Positions 35,080-45,841 are shown, counted from the stretch's first letter. The stretch is 64,000 nt of DNA from Puccinia triticina (GCF_026914185.1 NC_070566.1:2852001-2916000); one strand, 5' to 3'. Notes: generated by a model not told the origin, from the letters alone. Numbers and translations: made by a program.

Positions 35080-35299
35080 TTAACAAGTAACGGGCTTCAG
35101 CTTGTTACTGTAACAGAATATAATTTAAATATATAGCTTTAAAAAAATTACGCAGTGGCGCCAAAATAACAATATAATAATAGTAAAACATTGTTAACAC
35201 ACCGCTGTTACTGGTAACGGAACGTTAACTCACCGGAAATCATTATGTTATCAATATTTTAGCGTTACTGGTAACTTAACTACCCAGTGTTGCATGCCC

Positions 35300-35654
35300 C
35301 GGGGTTCAGGGCTTGGGATGGTGCTCTGACATGCCCTGAACCCTGGGGCATTGCATTTTCATGGGTAAATTGCTCAGGACAGGTATTTGAGCAATTTTTT
35401 TAGTCATTTTTTGACTTCAACTTTTCATGCAGGAATGTCCTTATGTCATTTACATGGTTTGTTGGTAACTTGGGAGGAATAAATTCAAGGTTGGTTGCCT
35501 AAAAATCAGTGGAGAAGACAAAAAACACACTTGTTCATCTAAGACGGCCAGTGAACTTGCCTAAACAAGGAGGGGGGAGGCTCCACCAGCCTTCAGATTC
35601 ATCTATTGGGTGGTTGGAGGGTTCTTCCAAGAGCTCTGGATTTCCAGGCCTGAA
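35300..35654. other. Short flank before the outer gypsy element
   Basis: Contains the GC-rich 'gccccggggttcagggc ... gccctgaaccctggggc' inverted pair (35294-35350) and no gene. The outer gypsy element begins after CCGT at 35655-35658. Confidence 0.4.
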
Positions 35655-35658
35655 CCGT

Positions 35659-36621
35659 TGTGGTGCTCCATTCCAAACCATAAGTAGTATTTTATTGCTT
35701 TTCTTTACATATATTCATCATTACATTGCCCATTTCCCTATAACCCTTCACAAATACCTCATTATTATTGCATATTCAGATTCTACGCCAAATTTCACCT
35801 ATAGTCACTCACACATAGTATCCTTTTATCTTCAATGGTTCAGTAGTTATAGAGGATATAAGACTTACGGAAAACCTACAGTCTTCATTAGTTACAATAC
35901 TCATTTCATTAAGTAACTTACTTGAATCTTTTCATTACATTCCTTTTACATATATATTCTCACATACTAAACCCTTTACATACATTTCTCATCATGTACT
36001 AAACCTATTGTAGACATTACATCATTGGATCTGTGCTTACCTCTTTCAGTAGTGCTCATCATTACAAGTTGTTACTATGTTCTCATCACTCTTCCCCATT
36101 AGTACATTCTTTTATTCCCATAACCAGCATTCCCCTTTCAGCATTGCTCATCATTACATACTGTTACTATTTTCACATCACACTTCCCCATTTTTACATT
36201 CCTTTATTCCCATATCCAGAATGCCTCCACTATCTGTGCTCATCCCTCCTTACTATAAGAACTGTCTATCCCTCATCACTTGTACCTTATGCAGAGAATT
36301 ATATGCAGAATTTTAGATACAGAAATTATAGTGCCCATTCTCATCAACCCGTTGCCATTGAGTCATTGCCTTTGCTTTCCCCCTTCAACCATTGCCCCAA
36401 CCCTCTCATCCTCAGTAGTCAGTAGTCAGCTCATAGTACTAGCTCCTAAGATCAAGTAGAAATCAGCCACACCTTTTCTTCTTTTTCTTAGTGTTACTCT
36501 CATCCCCTCAGCATTAGTCAGGAAGGCAGCCTCATCAGCACCCTTGCATAGCTTACATTATTACTAGTGTTGCTATCCATTTCCCTTCCAAGCTCTATTC
36601 TCCCCTTTGAGTAGTTCCACA
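35659..36621 (+). repeat. 5' LTR of the outer gypsy element
   Basis: 963 bp, starts TGTGGTGCTCC, ends GTAGTTCCACA. It differs from the 3' LTR at single bases, for example 'actatttt' for 'actatgtt', 'catatcc' for 'catagcc' and 'ggaagg' for 'ggacgg'. Confidence 0.92.
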
Positions 36622-36623
36622 AG

Positions 36624-36640
36624 TGGTGTCCCAACAGTGG
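36624..36640 (+). promoter_or_regulatory. Primer binding site of the outer gypsy element
   Basis: Two bases after the 5' LTR comes TGGTGTCCCAACAGTGG, beginning with TGG as expected for pairing with a tRNA CCA end. The tRNA is not identified. GTCCC in it can pair with the GGGAC of the hairpin loop next to the polypurine tract. Confidence 0.6.
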
Positions 36641-36843
36641 CTTTTCTATACTTCAGATATCTTCAGCCTTAGTAACACTCTTACCATCAGCTACATACTA
36701 CTTCACCTACACTCCTCATATTCCTCCTTTTATAAATTAACCTCCTGCTTTTTTTAGAATCAACTTCAATCAATAGTAACACTATCAGCACATCCATTAT
36801 TTCAACACCCTTCAGATTTAAATTCAACTTACTTGCTTCAACC

Positions 36844-38482
36844 ATGTCTGACCAAGGATCTCCCAACACCAATGTTGCTCCCAGTCTTTACCCTCCAGTG
36901 GATCCTTCCAGTACTGCTGCAGTTCAGGACTCCACAACTTCCAATGCTGGTCAGGCTCAGGCTCCTCCCACTGGTCCAGGTCACCAACCTTCTTCTACTG
37001 GTCCAGGTCTTCAGGCTCCTTCCAATGCTCCAGGTCCACAGGGTTCTTCTATTCCACAGGCCAACTCCAGTTCTTGCAGACCTCCTCCTAGACCTCAGAA
37101 TTCCAGTGCTCCTAGATTTACTGGATACAGGGACAATAATCAGCCATCAGAGGATTCAGAGGATCTAGGTATTCCACCCCGCTTCCCCAGATATCAGCGC
37201 CAAAGGGACCACTCAACACACTCCACCAGGTCCAACACTCACTTTTTAAATAGGGAACCAGCTATGCCTAGGTACCAGGATCCTGTCAGCAGAGGAGTAA
37301 AGATCAAACCCATGGACAAGGAGCTCTTCTTTGATGGAACCAACATGCCTGTGGAGAAATTCATTAGAAGGTATGAAAGTGCTGGAAGAGATGATGGTGC
37401 TAACTCTAGGGAACTGGCTGGACAAATCATTGCTTTTATCAAAGGATTGGACCTTAAGGATGAAGTGGAAGACATGTCAGGCCATGAAAACTTGGATTGG
37501 GAAACCCTGAAGAAACAGCTACTCACCAGGTTTGGAAATTCTCAGCCATTGGTCAGATATACCAGGGAGGATCTCAGTAAACTAGTCTACAAATCTGCCC
37601 AGGATGGAGGAATCAGCACCTTGGAAACCTTCAACACATTCAGAAACAAGTTTGAAACCATCACTCACTATTTGGTAAGAATGGGGAGTTTGAAACCATC
37701 ACTCACTATTTGGTAAGAATGGGGAGTTTGAAACCATCACTCACTATTTGGTAAGAATGGGGTACAGTACCAGCCTGGAGGAATTCAGACACCTTCTCTT
37801 GGAAACTCTTCACAAGGATCTGGATCAAAGGGTTACTAGGAGTTTGATGAAGGACAATCAAATGCTAGCCTCAAGGGATGGATGTGATATCTTGCCAGAC
37901 ACTGAAACCCTTCTTACCTACATTCACCAGGAGGTTTACTCAAGATCAGTGGTCAACAGACGGACAGAATGGAGGGCAGAAGAGAAATTCACTTTGGACA
38001 ACTCACCTAGGATCTCCAAGCCCACACCTGTTGCTCAGGGAACTGCTCCAGCTGCTTCTACTTCTTTGGACAAACAAGTGGAACTCCTTACCAAACAGTT
38101 TGCATCCCTCACTGCTGGAAAAGGACTACCTCCCCACATGGACAAACCTGCTATTAGGACCTGGCCTTTCAAATGTTATTATTTTCACCAGGAAAACCAT
38201 GGAACCAACAGCTGCTCCCAACTAGCCCAGGATGTGTCTAGTGGTGCTGTTATCAGGGATGGAAGGGACTACAGACTTCCAGACAAATCAGTTATTCCTT
38301 GGATTCCAAGCAGGCCAATCAGAACCCCAGTGGAGGAGTACTCTAAGACTAAGCTTACATCTTCCTTTGGCCAACTAGAGGAGGACCCAACCTATTATAA
38401 ATCCCACAGTTATGAAGCAGACCTTGGAAAGAGGACCAGAAACAACTCTAAGGACCAGGATGAAGAGGAACCAGCCAAGTAA
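36844..38482 (+). pseudogene. Outer gypsy gag, frameshifted by a tandem triplication
   Basis: Gag builds the virus-like particle. The frame begins MSDQGSPNTNVAPSL, has a Pro/Ser/Gln-rich N-terminus and a capsid-like part (ELFFDGTNMPVEKFIRRYES ... WETLKKQLLTRFGN). At 37651-37762 a 38-bp unit is present three times; the two extra copies (76 bp) shift the frame and end translation at 37716. The original frame resumes (37748-38482) with YSTSLEEFRHLLLETLHK. The C-terminal zinc knuckle reads CYYF-HQEN-H-GTNS-C: the second Cys is Phe (TTT). The gag ends in one TAA (38480-38482), after which the protease follows in the same frame. Confidence 0.85.
37651..37762 (+). repeat. 38-bp unit repeated three times inside gag
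   Basis: Units start at 37651, 37689 and 37727 with TTTGAAACCATCACTCACTA. 38 is not a multiple of 3, so the repeat breaks the gag frame. Confidence 0.95.
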
Positions 38483-39367
38483 GACAAAAGGATCAGAAAG
38501 GAAAAACAGGACCTAATGGACATGGATACAGAGGACCTACTTCACATGGCCCAGCCCCCCACTCCTAGTGCTTCCAAAACTCCTGCTTCTAAAGGCTCCC
38601 CTCAAGTCAGATTCCAGGATAAGGATAAGGAATCAACCACTGCACCTAAGGACAAACCAGTTAAGAAGACCTACTTGGAGAAGACTCTGGCCAAGGAATA
38701 CCCAGGAATTGAAGAAGAAGTGGCTAGTAGGATGTTGACTGCAGGAAAGATGGAGTTGGCCTTTGGAGAAATCTTTGCTATATCACCAGGAGTTGCTGAC
38801 TGTATCCGGAAGAAGATAACCAACAGAAGGGTCCCATTGGATGGTGTCAAATCAGCAAACTTCACAGACATGGAGGATGAAGAAGAACCAGCACAGGAGC
38901 CACCCACTACTCACTATTCCTGCCCCCTTGGATACATCACCATCACTATTGGAGGAGAGAAACATCAAGCACTCTTGGATACTGGCTCTATGGTCAACAT
39001 TATTCCTGAAACTCTTGTACACAAGCTTGGATTAGTACTCACTGCTAAATCTATGAAGCTCAAAGGGATCGGAGGCCACCTTACTGATCATATTCCTGGG
39101 ATTGCTGAAGATGTGCAGGTAACCATTGGGAAAGTAGTCAGGACTGTTCATTTCTGGGTAGCCAAAGGACCAGTTCAGATGATTATTGGAAAGCCTTTCC
39201 TGATGGATGTCTCAGCCAACATCAACTACAATGGAGCCAGAGGAGAAGCACTTTCAATCATGGATTCAGCTGGTCAGACTTTCTTGGTACCAATCATCCT
39301 CCCTAGCAATCAGAGGTGGGAAACCAGCATACCTTCCAATTCCGGTCTTGTAAATTTTTTAGATTGA
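38483..39367 (+). CDS. Outer gypsy aspartic protease region
   Basis: The frame is the same as gag's, separated from it by one TAA, so it was probably translated as gag-pro. The first ATG codes MDMDTEDLLHM at 38516. The catalytic motif is ALLDTGSMVNIIP (DTG), followed by a retropepsin-like core ending GKPFLMDVSANINYNGA. It matures the polyproteins. The pol frame overlaps its end (39316-39367) in another frame, so ribosomal frameshifting would be needed to make pol. Confidence 0.85.
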   Translation, partial: DKRIRKEKQDLMDMDTEDLLHMAQPPTPSASKTPASKGSPQVRFQDKDKESTTAPKDKPVKKTYLEKTLAKEYPGIEEEVASRMLTAGKMELAFGEIFAISPGVADCIRKKITNRRVPLDGVKSANFTDMEDEEEPAQEPPTTHYSCPLGYITITIGGEKHQALLDTGSMVNIIPETLVHKLGLVLTAKSMKLKGIGGHLTDHIPGIAEDVQVTIGKVVRTVHFWVAKGPVQMIIGKPFLMDVSANINYNGARGEALSIMDSAGQTFLVPIILPSNQRWETSIPSNSGLVNFLD

Positions 39368-42300
39368 GACCAGGTTTTCAGTTCCCCTCTCTTACAACTG
39401 CAACCCTGGAAAACAACCAAAAGCAACAAACTGTAGTCACTCATTCAGCAAAATATAAATCAACTCTAAAAAAGATAAAACCAGTAAACCAACCAATGCC
39501 ATTATCTCTCAACCCCCCATTATCAAGGCCACCACTCTCTAGGGACCCTTACCTCACTCCTTTAAACCCTTTTCCACCACCATTCACTCCTACCTCCAAG
39601 ATTACCCAAGAAAGGCTGGATCTCATCAACTTTGGACCTCCTGGATGGCTCTCTCCTCAAGAATATCTCCTGCTGGTATGGGTAATTGTGATTAGACAAG
39701 GTGCTTTGGCTTTTGTAGAAACAGAAAGAGGCCTCCTCAAGCATACCTATAGACAACCTTATATCATTCCAGTCATCCCCCATGAACCTTGGCAACAGAA
39801 ACCAATTCCAATCCCTGCACCCATCAAAGATCAGGTTATAGAATTGGTAAGGGAAAGACTCAGCACTGGCCTCTATGAACAATCCTTTTCCAGTTATTCC
39901 AGCCCTATATTTTGTGTAAAGAAGCAGGATGGAAAGCTCAGAATTGTACATGACCTTCAGAAACTCAACAAAGTCACCATTAAGGACGCTGGATTACCAC
40001 CAAAGACAGAGGAACTCATTGAATCATTCACTGGAAGGGCTTGCTATGGACTAGGTGATATTATGGGAGGATATGATGAAAGGGAATTAGCTCCAGAATC
40101 CAGACCTTTGACCACCTTTGAAACACCCCTTGGAAGATTTCAACATACCAGATTACCCCAGGGAGCCACCAATTCAGTTGCAGTTTACCAGGCCCAAATG
40201 ATGTGGATACTCCAGGATGAATTACCTCAACATATGGGAATCTTTGTGGATGATGGAGGTATAAAAGGACCAACCTCTGACTACAATGAAGAAACTCTAA
40301 AGGACAACCCTCAGATCAGAAAATTTATATATGAATATGGCATTACACTGGAAAGGATTCTTTTCAGGATTGAAGAAGCTGGACTCACCATCTCTGGAAA
40401 GAAATTTGCTTGTTGTGTTCCTGCTTTGGATCTGGTTGGCCATGTGGTTTGTAAAGAAGGAAGAAGAATATCCACCAAGAAGCTCAACAAAATTGAAACC
40501 TGGCCAACTCCCACCACTCCTTCAGATGTCAGAGGATTCCTAGGTATCTGTGTATATGTCAGAATGTTTATTAAAAATTACTCAGCCATCACTGCCCCTC
40601 TCAGAAAGCTCACCAGGAAGGACTCCTCTTTGGATTGGACTGAAGATTTCCAGGATGCCTTTGAAGACCTCAAGAGGATTGTTGGAACTGACATCACCCT
40701 GAAGAAGCTGGACTATGGACCTGATGCTGGCTTAATCAAACTTTCAGTGGACTCCAGTGTTATTGCTGCAGGTGCTGTACTTACCCAACAGGATTCTGAT
40801 GGACTGGATAGGCCTGTGTTATATGAGTCAGTAGTCTTTTCACCCAGGGAATCAAAGTACTCACAATCCAAATTAGAACTTTGTGGTGTTGCCAAGATCC
40901 TCAAGAAACTTCAAACCAAACTTTGGGGCCAACATTTTCAACTCAGAGTGGATGCCCAGTGCCTTATTGGAATGATCAACAACCCTTCACTTCCCAATGC
41001 CCCTATGAACAGATGGATTGGATTTATTCAGTTATTCTCCTATGACCTTGTTCACACTCCTGGAAAAACTTTCACCTTACCTGATGGAATTTCAAGAAGG
41101 CCCCCTGATTCTGATGAAGATGATTGTCCTAGCTTTGATGAAGATGAAACCTGGATCAAACCTCACCCTGGATTTGGAACTAAACACTCTTCTTTTGGCC
41201 TGCTTCTGGGGACATCAGCTCAGTTGGGTGAGGGGGTAAGCAACTTGCAGCAAGGAATTTGGAAGCACCTCCAGGAATACCTTTCAACCATGAACAAACC
41301 TCCAGGATGCAGCAGCCTGGAATTCAAGCAAATTTTGCACAAATCAGCCAACTTTTTCCTTTCCAATGGAGTCTTGCACAGGATCAACAAACCATTCTCC
41401 CAGATAGTAGTCACCTCCCCTTCAGCTCAGAATTCCATCCTCAATTCCCTTCATGAATCCTTAGGCCACAGAGGTATTGTTGAAACCTACAGAAGAATTA
41501 AACTCAGATTTTGGTGGCCAGGTCTCAAGAGAGGTGTTACCAAGTGGGTCCAGTCTTGTGAAGCTTGCCAGAAGAGGAGTTCAAAATTGCCAATGGAACC
41601 CAAGAAACCTACAGGAGCAGCAACCATCTTTGGAAGAGTCAGTTTGGATACAGTTCACATCAAAGCTGGCAAATGGAAATACCTGGTAATTGCAAGAGAT
41701 GACCTTTCTGGATTGGTAGAAGCAGTTGGACTAGAAAAGATTCAGGCAAAGAAAATCTCTCAGTGGTTCTTGGACAATTGGATCTACAGATATGGAGCTC
41801 CTTGGTCAGTCACAGTGGATGGAGGCTCTGAATTTGGACAGCAATTTCAAAAATCCCTTCTGGAATCTGGAATCAAAATCAAAGTCACCACTCCTTATTA
41901 TCCTGAAGCAAATGGTATGGTAGAAAGAGGACATCAGGCAATTAAGGATCCTTTGGTCAAGCTCTGTGGAAAAGAAGGTAAGAAGTGGAGGAATTATTTA
42001 CCTTTGGTTTTATTTGCAGACAGAATTTCCAACAAAAGATCAACTGGTTACTCACCTTATGAACTAGTTCTTGGACAGCCCCCCATCTTACCCATTGATT
42101 TGGAATTGGAAACCTTCTTTGGAGTGGATTGGTCAAAAGTAGAATCAACTCAGGATCTTTTATTGGCCAGGACTCAGCAGCTTGAAAACAGGGATACCAT
42201 CTTGCAGCAAGCACACCAGCAGCTTATGGACTCTAGGAAGAACTCTATGGACTATTGGAACAAGAAGAAAACATCGAGGCAGCCACTAAAGAAAGGTCAA

Positions 42301-42486
42301 GTAGTAGTAGTATATAATAAATCTTTGGACTCTCAGTTTGGCAAGCTCTTTGAAAATAAATGGAATGGCCTTTACAGAATCAAAGCTCAAAACCCAGGAG
42401 GATCTTACATCTTGGAAGAATTGGATGGCACAGAATTAGCCAGAAGGTTTGCTGCAACTCATGTCAAGGAATACCACCCCAGGTAA
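39316..42486 (+). CDS. Outer gypsy pol: reverse transcriptase, RNase H, integrase
   Basis: 1056 codons without a stop. RT: DGKLRIVHDLQKLNKVT (about residues 210-226), LPQGATNSVAVYQ, and the catalytic box IFVDDGG (about 308). RNase H: SVDSSVIAAGAVL (about 478), SKLELCGV and VDAQCLIG. Integrase: zinc-binding H-H-C-C in LGHRGIVETYRR ... SCEACQK (about 713-753), catalytic D in SLDTVHIKAG, D in VDGGSEF (about 834) and E in YYPEANGMVE (about 865), and a GPF/Y-like NGLYRI at about 1018. No chromodomain. All catalytic residues are kept, so this is the best-preserved part of the element; its DNA has almost no CpG. Confidence 0.95.
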   Translation: MGNQHTFQFRSCKFFRLRPGFQFPSLTTATLENNQKQQTVVTHSAKYKSTLKKIKPVNQPMPLSLNPPLSRPPLSRDPYLTPLNPFPPPFTPTSKITQERLDLINFGPPGWLSPQEYLLLVWVIVIRQGALAFVETERGLLKHTYRQPYIIPVIPHEPWQQKPIPIPAPIKDQVIELVRERLSTGLYEQSFSSYSSPIFCVKKQDGKLRIVHDLQKLNKVTIKDAGLPPKTEELIESFTGRACYGLGDIMGGYDERELAPESRPLTTFETPLGRFQHTRLPQGATNSVAVYQAQMMWILQDELPQHMGIFVDDGGIKGPTSDYNEETLKDNPQIRKFIYEYGITLERILFRIEEAGLTISGKKFACCVPALDLVGHVVCKEGRRISTKKLNKIETWPTPTTPSDVRGFLGICVYVRMFIKNYSAITAPLRKLTRKDSSLDWTEDFQDAFEDLKRIVGTDITLKKLDYGPDAGLIKLSVDSSVIAAGAVLTQQDSDGLDRPVLYESVVFSPRESKYSQSKLELCGVAKILKKLQTKLWGQHFQLRVDAQCLIGMINNPSLPNAPMNRWIGFIQLFSYDLVHTPGKTFTLPDGISRRPPDSDEDDCPSFDEDETWIKPHPGFGTKHSSFGLLLGTSAQLGEGVSNLQQGIWKHLQEYLSTMNKPPGCSSLEFKQILHKSANFFLSNGVLHRINKPFSQIVVTSPSAQNSILNSLHESLGHRGIVETYRRIKLRFWWPGLKRGVTKWVQSCEACQKRSSKLPMEPKKPTGAATIFGRVSLDTVHIKAGKWKYLVIARDDLSGLVEAVGLEKIQAKKISQWFLDNWIYRYGAPWSVTVDGGSEFGQQFQKSLLESGIKIKVTTPYYPEANGMVERGHQAIKDPLVKLCGKEGKKWRNYLPLVLFADRISNKRSTGYSPYELVLGQPPILPIDLELETFFGVDWSKVESTQDLLLARTQQLENRDTILQQAHQQLMDSRKNSMDYWNKKKTSRQPLKKGQVVVVYNKSLDSQFGKLFENKWNGLYRIKAQNPGGSYILEELDGTELARRFAATHVKEYHPR

Positions 42487-42603
42487 AAATAATAAATAAG
42501 GAATAATCAATTCATTTCTCTTCTCTTTTCTCTTTCTCATCTTCTTACACAAAAAACATAAAAACAAAATAAAAATCAAATCTATAAATAAATCAGAAAC
42601 AAA

Positions 42604-43511
42604 TCAATATAAATCAGCTTCAAATACTCCCAAATAGAAGTAGCTAAAATAAAATAAGCTCACCTCTTCTTCTTTTATCACTAAATCATCTTCTTCCATT
42701 TCTCCTTCCTCTCCCTCTTTCTCTTTCTCTTTTCCCTTCTCCTTATCTGAAAATATAAATCAAAAGACATAAAAAGAAAATTAAAGCATGGCATTAGTAA
42801 AAATCCTAAATAAAGAATAAAAAAATAGAACTTACCATCAGCCCTTATCCTCTCCATTTCTGCTTCTACTCTCCAACCATCTTCCTCTTCTTCCACCTGG
42901 TCCCTCATCCTTAATAATTCCAGGGCATTCCTCTCCTCAGTTTCCTCTATCATGGCATCTATTATGGAATTAGTATCCATCTAAAAATCAAAATAGAAAC
43001 AGGGATAGAAATATTAGTATTATAAGCAACTCTCTTTTCTAAATTTTCATCATATACATACAGAATCCAGTCAACATACATGTGCAAAAGCGTTGTGGAA
43101 CCGGCTATACAACTTCAGGCGTGCGTTTCGTGCGGCAACCGGGTCGTCCAGGTCCTCACGAGCGAAGGCGAGGAGTCCTTGTTGGATATAGTGGCGCAAG
43201 GCATCGATCTCTTTGGGCTTAAAGCTATCCCTTGTGAAAGCGTTGTACGTGGGGACGTTGTTGACAAACGAGTGCGCTCTTCGGATAGAAAACGGGAATT
43301 TGTGCGCAGGTCTAATAGCAGCCTCCTCGTCGAGCTGCAAAGAGGATATGGACGTATTGGACGAATAATCTATTGAGTTGTCAAGGTTACCTTTTGGCGA
43401 TGAGGGCGTGGAAGTGGCGCTGGAGGAAAACATTACGGATATTGAATGCGATAACGGAACTTTTCCATTGGCCAATGACCTGGACCTTATAAGGCACTCT
43501 TTCTTCTTCAT
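42604..43511 (-). CDS. Spliced antisense gene between pol and the 3' LTR of the outer element
   Basis: Three minus-strand exons, 43511-43080, 42980-42836 and 42746-42604, join in frame to 239 codons. Introns are GTATGT...TTTTAG (99 nt) and GTAAGT...TTTCAG (89 nt). The first exon starts MKKKECLIRSRSLANGKV, is Ser/Thr-rich and ends with a helical stretch (IDALRHYIQQGLLAFARE, NARLKLYSRFHNAFAH). Exons 2 and 3 are strongly acidic and coiled-coil-like (MIEETEERNALELLRMRDQV, then Lys/Glu repeats). The family is unknown. It converges on pol. The first exon is CpG-rich, unlike gag-pol and unlike exons 2 and 3. TGACGTCA lies 4 bp upstream of the start codon. Function is unknown; an open frame could also be a captured host gene piece. 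Confidence 0.5.
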
Positions 43512-43515
43512 TTTA

Positions 43516-43523
43516 TGACGTCA
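43516..43523. promoter_or_regulatory. CRE-like palindrome TGACGTCA
   Basis: The perfect 8-bp palindrome TGACGTCA, the site of CREB/ATF-type bZIP factors, sits just upstream of the antisense gene's ATG. A second copy lies at 45842-45849, upstream of the antisense gene of the inner element. It may be chance. Confidence 0.3.
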
Positions 43524-44362
43524 CTATGGACGCCTCCACCTTTCAGAATCGTTTGGCGCGGTGTTTCTTTCACTTCCTTAATATTGACTCTGGTGTTCGA
43601 CCCAGTTTAATCTACCCTTTTTGATCTCTCCTGGCGCGTAAATACCGCAATCATTTCATTTAAAACTCTTTTCAGGCGATTGGCCAGCCTCAGGAGTCAC
43701 TTTGGACAGTCCCTCGGCGGCACCTTCAGGTTAATTCATTGTGTTTTCCTTTAAATTCGACTCCTTTGCGGCGGAAACCGCGGAAAATCACAATGAAACT
43801 TTGAATCATTCCAAAAACGGTTCGGCCGGCTTCAAAATTATTCTTACACTTTTCAGGCTTCATCTTTCCGATCTTGGCTTTCATTTGAACTCGGTTTTAG
43901 CCGATTCTATCGAGCGGTTTTGGAGCTATAAGCGCTCAAAGCTTTGTTAGGATTTACGCGGCCTCATTTATGGTTTTCATTCATCGTTCACGGCTGCCCA
44001 TCGGCCGAATTAATCTCTCATATTGATCGGTTGTCATTTCATCTCCTCCTTCTTGCCTTTCTAATGAACTCAAGATCAGAACTTTTCATCGACGGACCTC
44101 CAAGTTATACCCGAAACCATCTTGTCTTCTATTTACGCGGTGTTACCACTACGCGCGCCCGCGGATTTCGCTTGTATCTTTAATCGGCCTTACATAATCG
44201 AAACTCAACCCTCGAAAATGAGTAGTATATACCATTTTAATCTATGAAATCGGCTCTTTCGAATGAGTTTGGTTTCAAGAAAATCCGTCGAGCCGTTCCG
44301 AAGTTACAGGCCAACCATTTCCTTTCTTTTTTTCCGACGTTCCGCAAGCTTGGAGCCTCCGC
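43524..44362. other. CpG-rich segment of the outer element upstream of its antisense gene
   Basis: No supported gene. The three short plus-strand ORFs (43741-43950, 43944-44183, 44244 onward) have no recognisable motif. The composition is host-like, with many CpGs, and contrasts sharply with the CpG-free pol. It probably holds the promoter of the antisense gene. The inner element was inserted at its right edge. Confidence 0.45.
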
Positions 44363-45546
44363 TGTAAGACTCAAAAGTGGTTGTGAAACCCTTTTGCTGA
44401 ATGGAGAAGGGGAGGATGGAGGTGCAAAACTCTGCCCTTCTATACTATCAGATAACAAGACCCACCAAGCTAAGCTTGGCAAGTTTTAATCAAGTGATAG
44501 GTCTGGTCTAGTTCCAGATGAAGTTGTTTGATGACAGGTATGTGAGAGTTGAGAGGATTTATGATGATGGAAAGGGTGAAAGTTGACTTGATGTTTCCGG
44601 TGGGGGTTGAACACAGGTCCTTGAGAGGGTGATATAAGAAGTTGAGAAGAGTGTCTGGACTGAGAAGGGTATATGTCTTAGTCGGGAGTTGAACCAGGAA
44701 CCGGGTAACTCGTGACAGGTGCGTGATATGCAACCAGTGATATGAGAGTATGAGAATATGAGAGTGAGCTCAGTGGTTATTGCAGATAAGAGGGATGATA
44801 TGGTATGTTATAAAAGTGTAAGGGTGATGATAATGGCTAATGGGTGATATCTGTATAACTGGTGGGTACTGAACTGAGGGAAAAACAACTGGGGGAGAGA
44901 GCTCCTTATATAGACAAATGTGAGGGATTTTAGCTACAAGGGGGACCCTGGATGAGGGATTTTAGCTGGTGGGCTGCATACAAGTGGTGTCAGAAGATAC
45001 TAAATACAGGAAAAAAGTGGGGTGAGAAATGAAAGATGAGGTCATACTATGCAAGGACCGCATAAACAAAGCGGGGAAATGTCAAATACAGGGGTACTTC
45101 ATGCAAGGGGTGCATGAGTGGTGTCAGACTAATGCATGGAGTGCAGAAATGGGGTCAGAAGACTGCATGCAGCTGCAAGGGGTGCATAAATGAGGCGGGG
45201 ACATGTCAAATACAGAAGAAATGGGGTTGGTCCCCTGCATATGCAGTGGAGATAAGTAGGATAGAAAAGAGTATGTGTTTGGCTGGGGCTGAGTATGTGT
45301 ATACCTGGGAAAGGTGACTTGAGGGGTGTGACAGGTTGATGACTGGGGCTGGCCGTGTCCATGAGGGTCCAAAAGGGTGTAACTTCCAATCCAGCGGGGT
45401 TCCAGTGATGCTTCCAGTGGTGACTAGGGGTAAAATTGGCCGTGGAATCCATTTATGAGGTCTATTTGGTGGTATCTTGAGGACTAGGGTGAGTAAATAT
45501 ATGTATGAGAAAAAACTTTTGATTTTTCACTTTTCCGTCTACCACA
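44363..45546 (-). repeat. 3' LTR of the inner gypsy element
   Basis: 1184 bp, identical to the right copy except for one G/T difference seen. On the minus strand it starts TGTGGTAGACGG and ends GAGTCTTACA. The ORFs inside (for example at 44470, 45114 and 45129) occur identically in both LTRs and are not genes. Confidence 0.93.
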
Positions 45547-45580
45547 TCCTCCCCCAACTTATTGTCTGTCCCCAGACAAT
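45547..45580 (-). promoter_or_regulatory. Polypurine tract and stem-loop of the inner element (copy c)
   Basis: On the minus strand a stem-loop ATTGTCT-GGGGAC-AGACAAT (45580-45561) is followed at once by AAGTTGGGGGAGGA (45560-45547) and then the 3' LTR. The outer element has the same arrangement at 57846-57879. The polypurine tract primes plus-strand DNA synthesis in LTR retrotransposons. Confidence 0.8.
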
Positions 45581-45841
45581 TCCACCGGAAAAGTGCCGTA
45601 TCTTGACTTTCAGAAGCTTGAGGCTTGAGTTTTTACTGGGTGACCTGAGGGATCCTTGGGAAATTGGCTGTTGAATGTTTCCTGGGTGTGGTGACTGAGA
45701 GGTGTAGCGGAGTGTAATTGGGTCAAAAAATTGATTTTTGTCAATTTTATGATTTTTCTTGACAGGGAAGTTTTGACGGTTCTGGGAGTCGAAGTGCTGC
45801 GCGCAGTCCGCAGCTGCGCAGTCGCGAAGTTCCGCAGTAGT

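Larger units (their letters stand above)
33557..35292 (+). mobile_element. hAT-type element with nested MITEs
   Basis: TIRs CAACACTGGGTAG / CTACCCAGTGTTG bound 1736 bp, with CATGCCC on both outer sides (7 of the 8 bp expected for hAT). The interior holds the C-terminal part of a hAT transposase (33793-34308), a 470-bp palindromic AGCGCAGCGG element and a 209-bp PIF-like MITE. Only the dimerisation end of the transposase remains. Confidence 0.75.

Noticed and set aside
35509..36425. ORFs in the outer 5' LTR (119-135 codons)
   Set aside because: LTR sequence; the same ORFs recur in the 3' LTR and have no domain.
44470..45452. ORFs of 67-107 codons, repeated at 55455-56437
   Set aside because: They lie inside the two LTR copies and are identical because the LTRs are; no domain and no start context.
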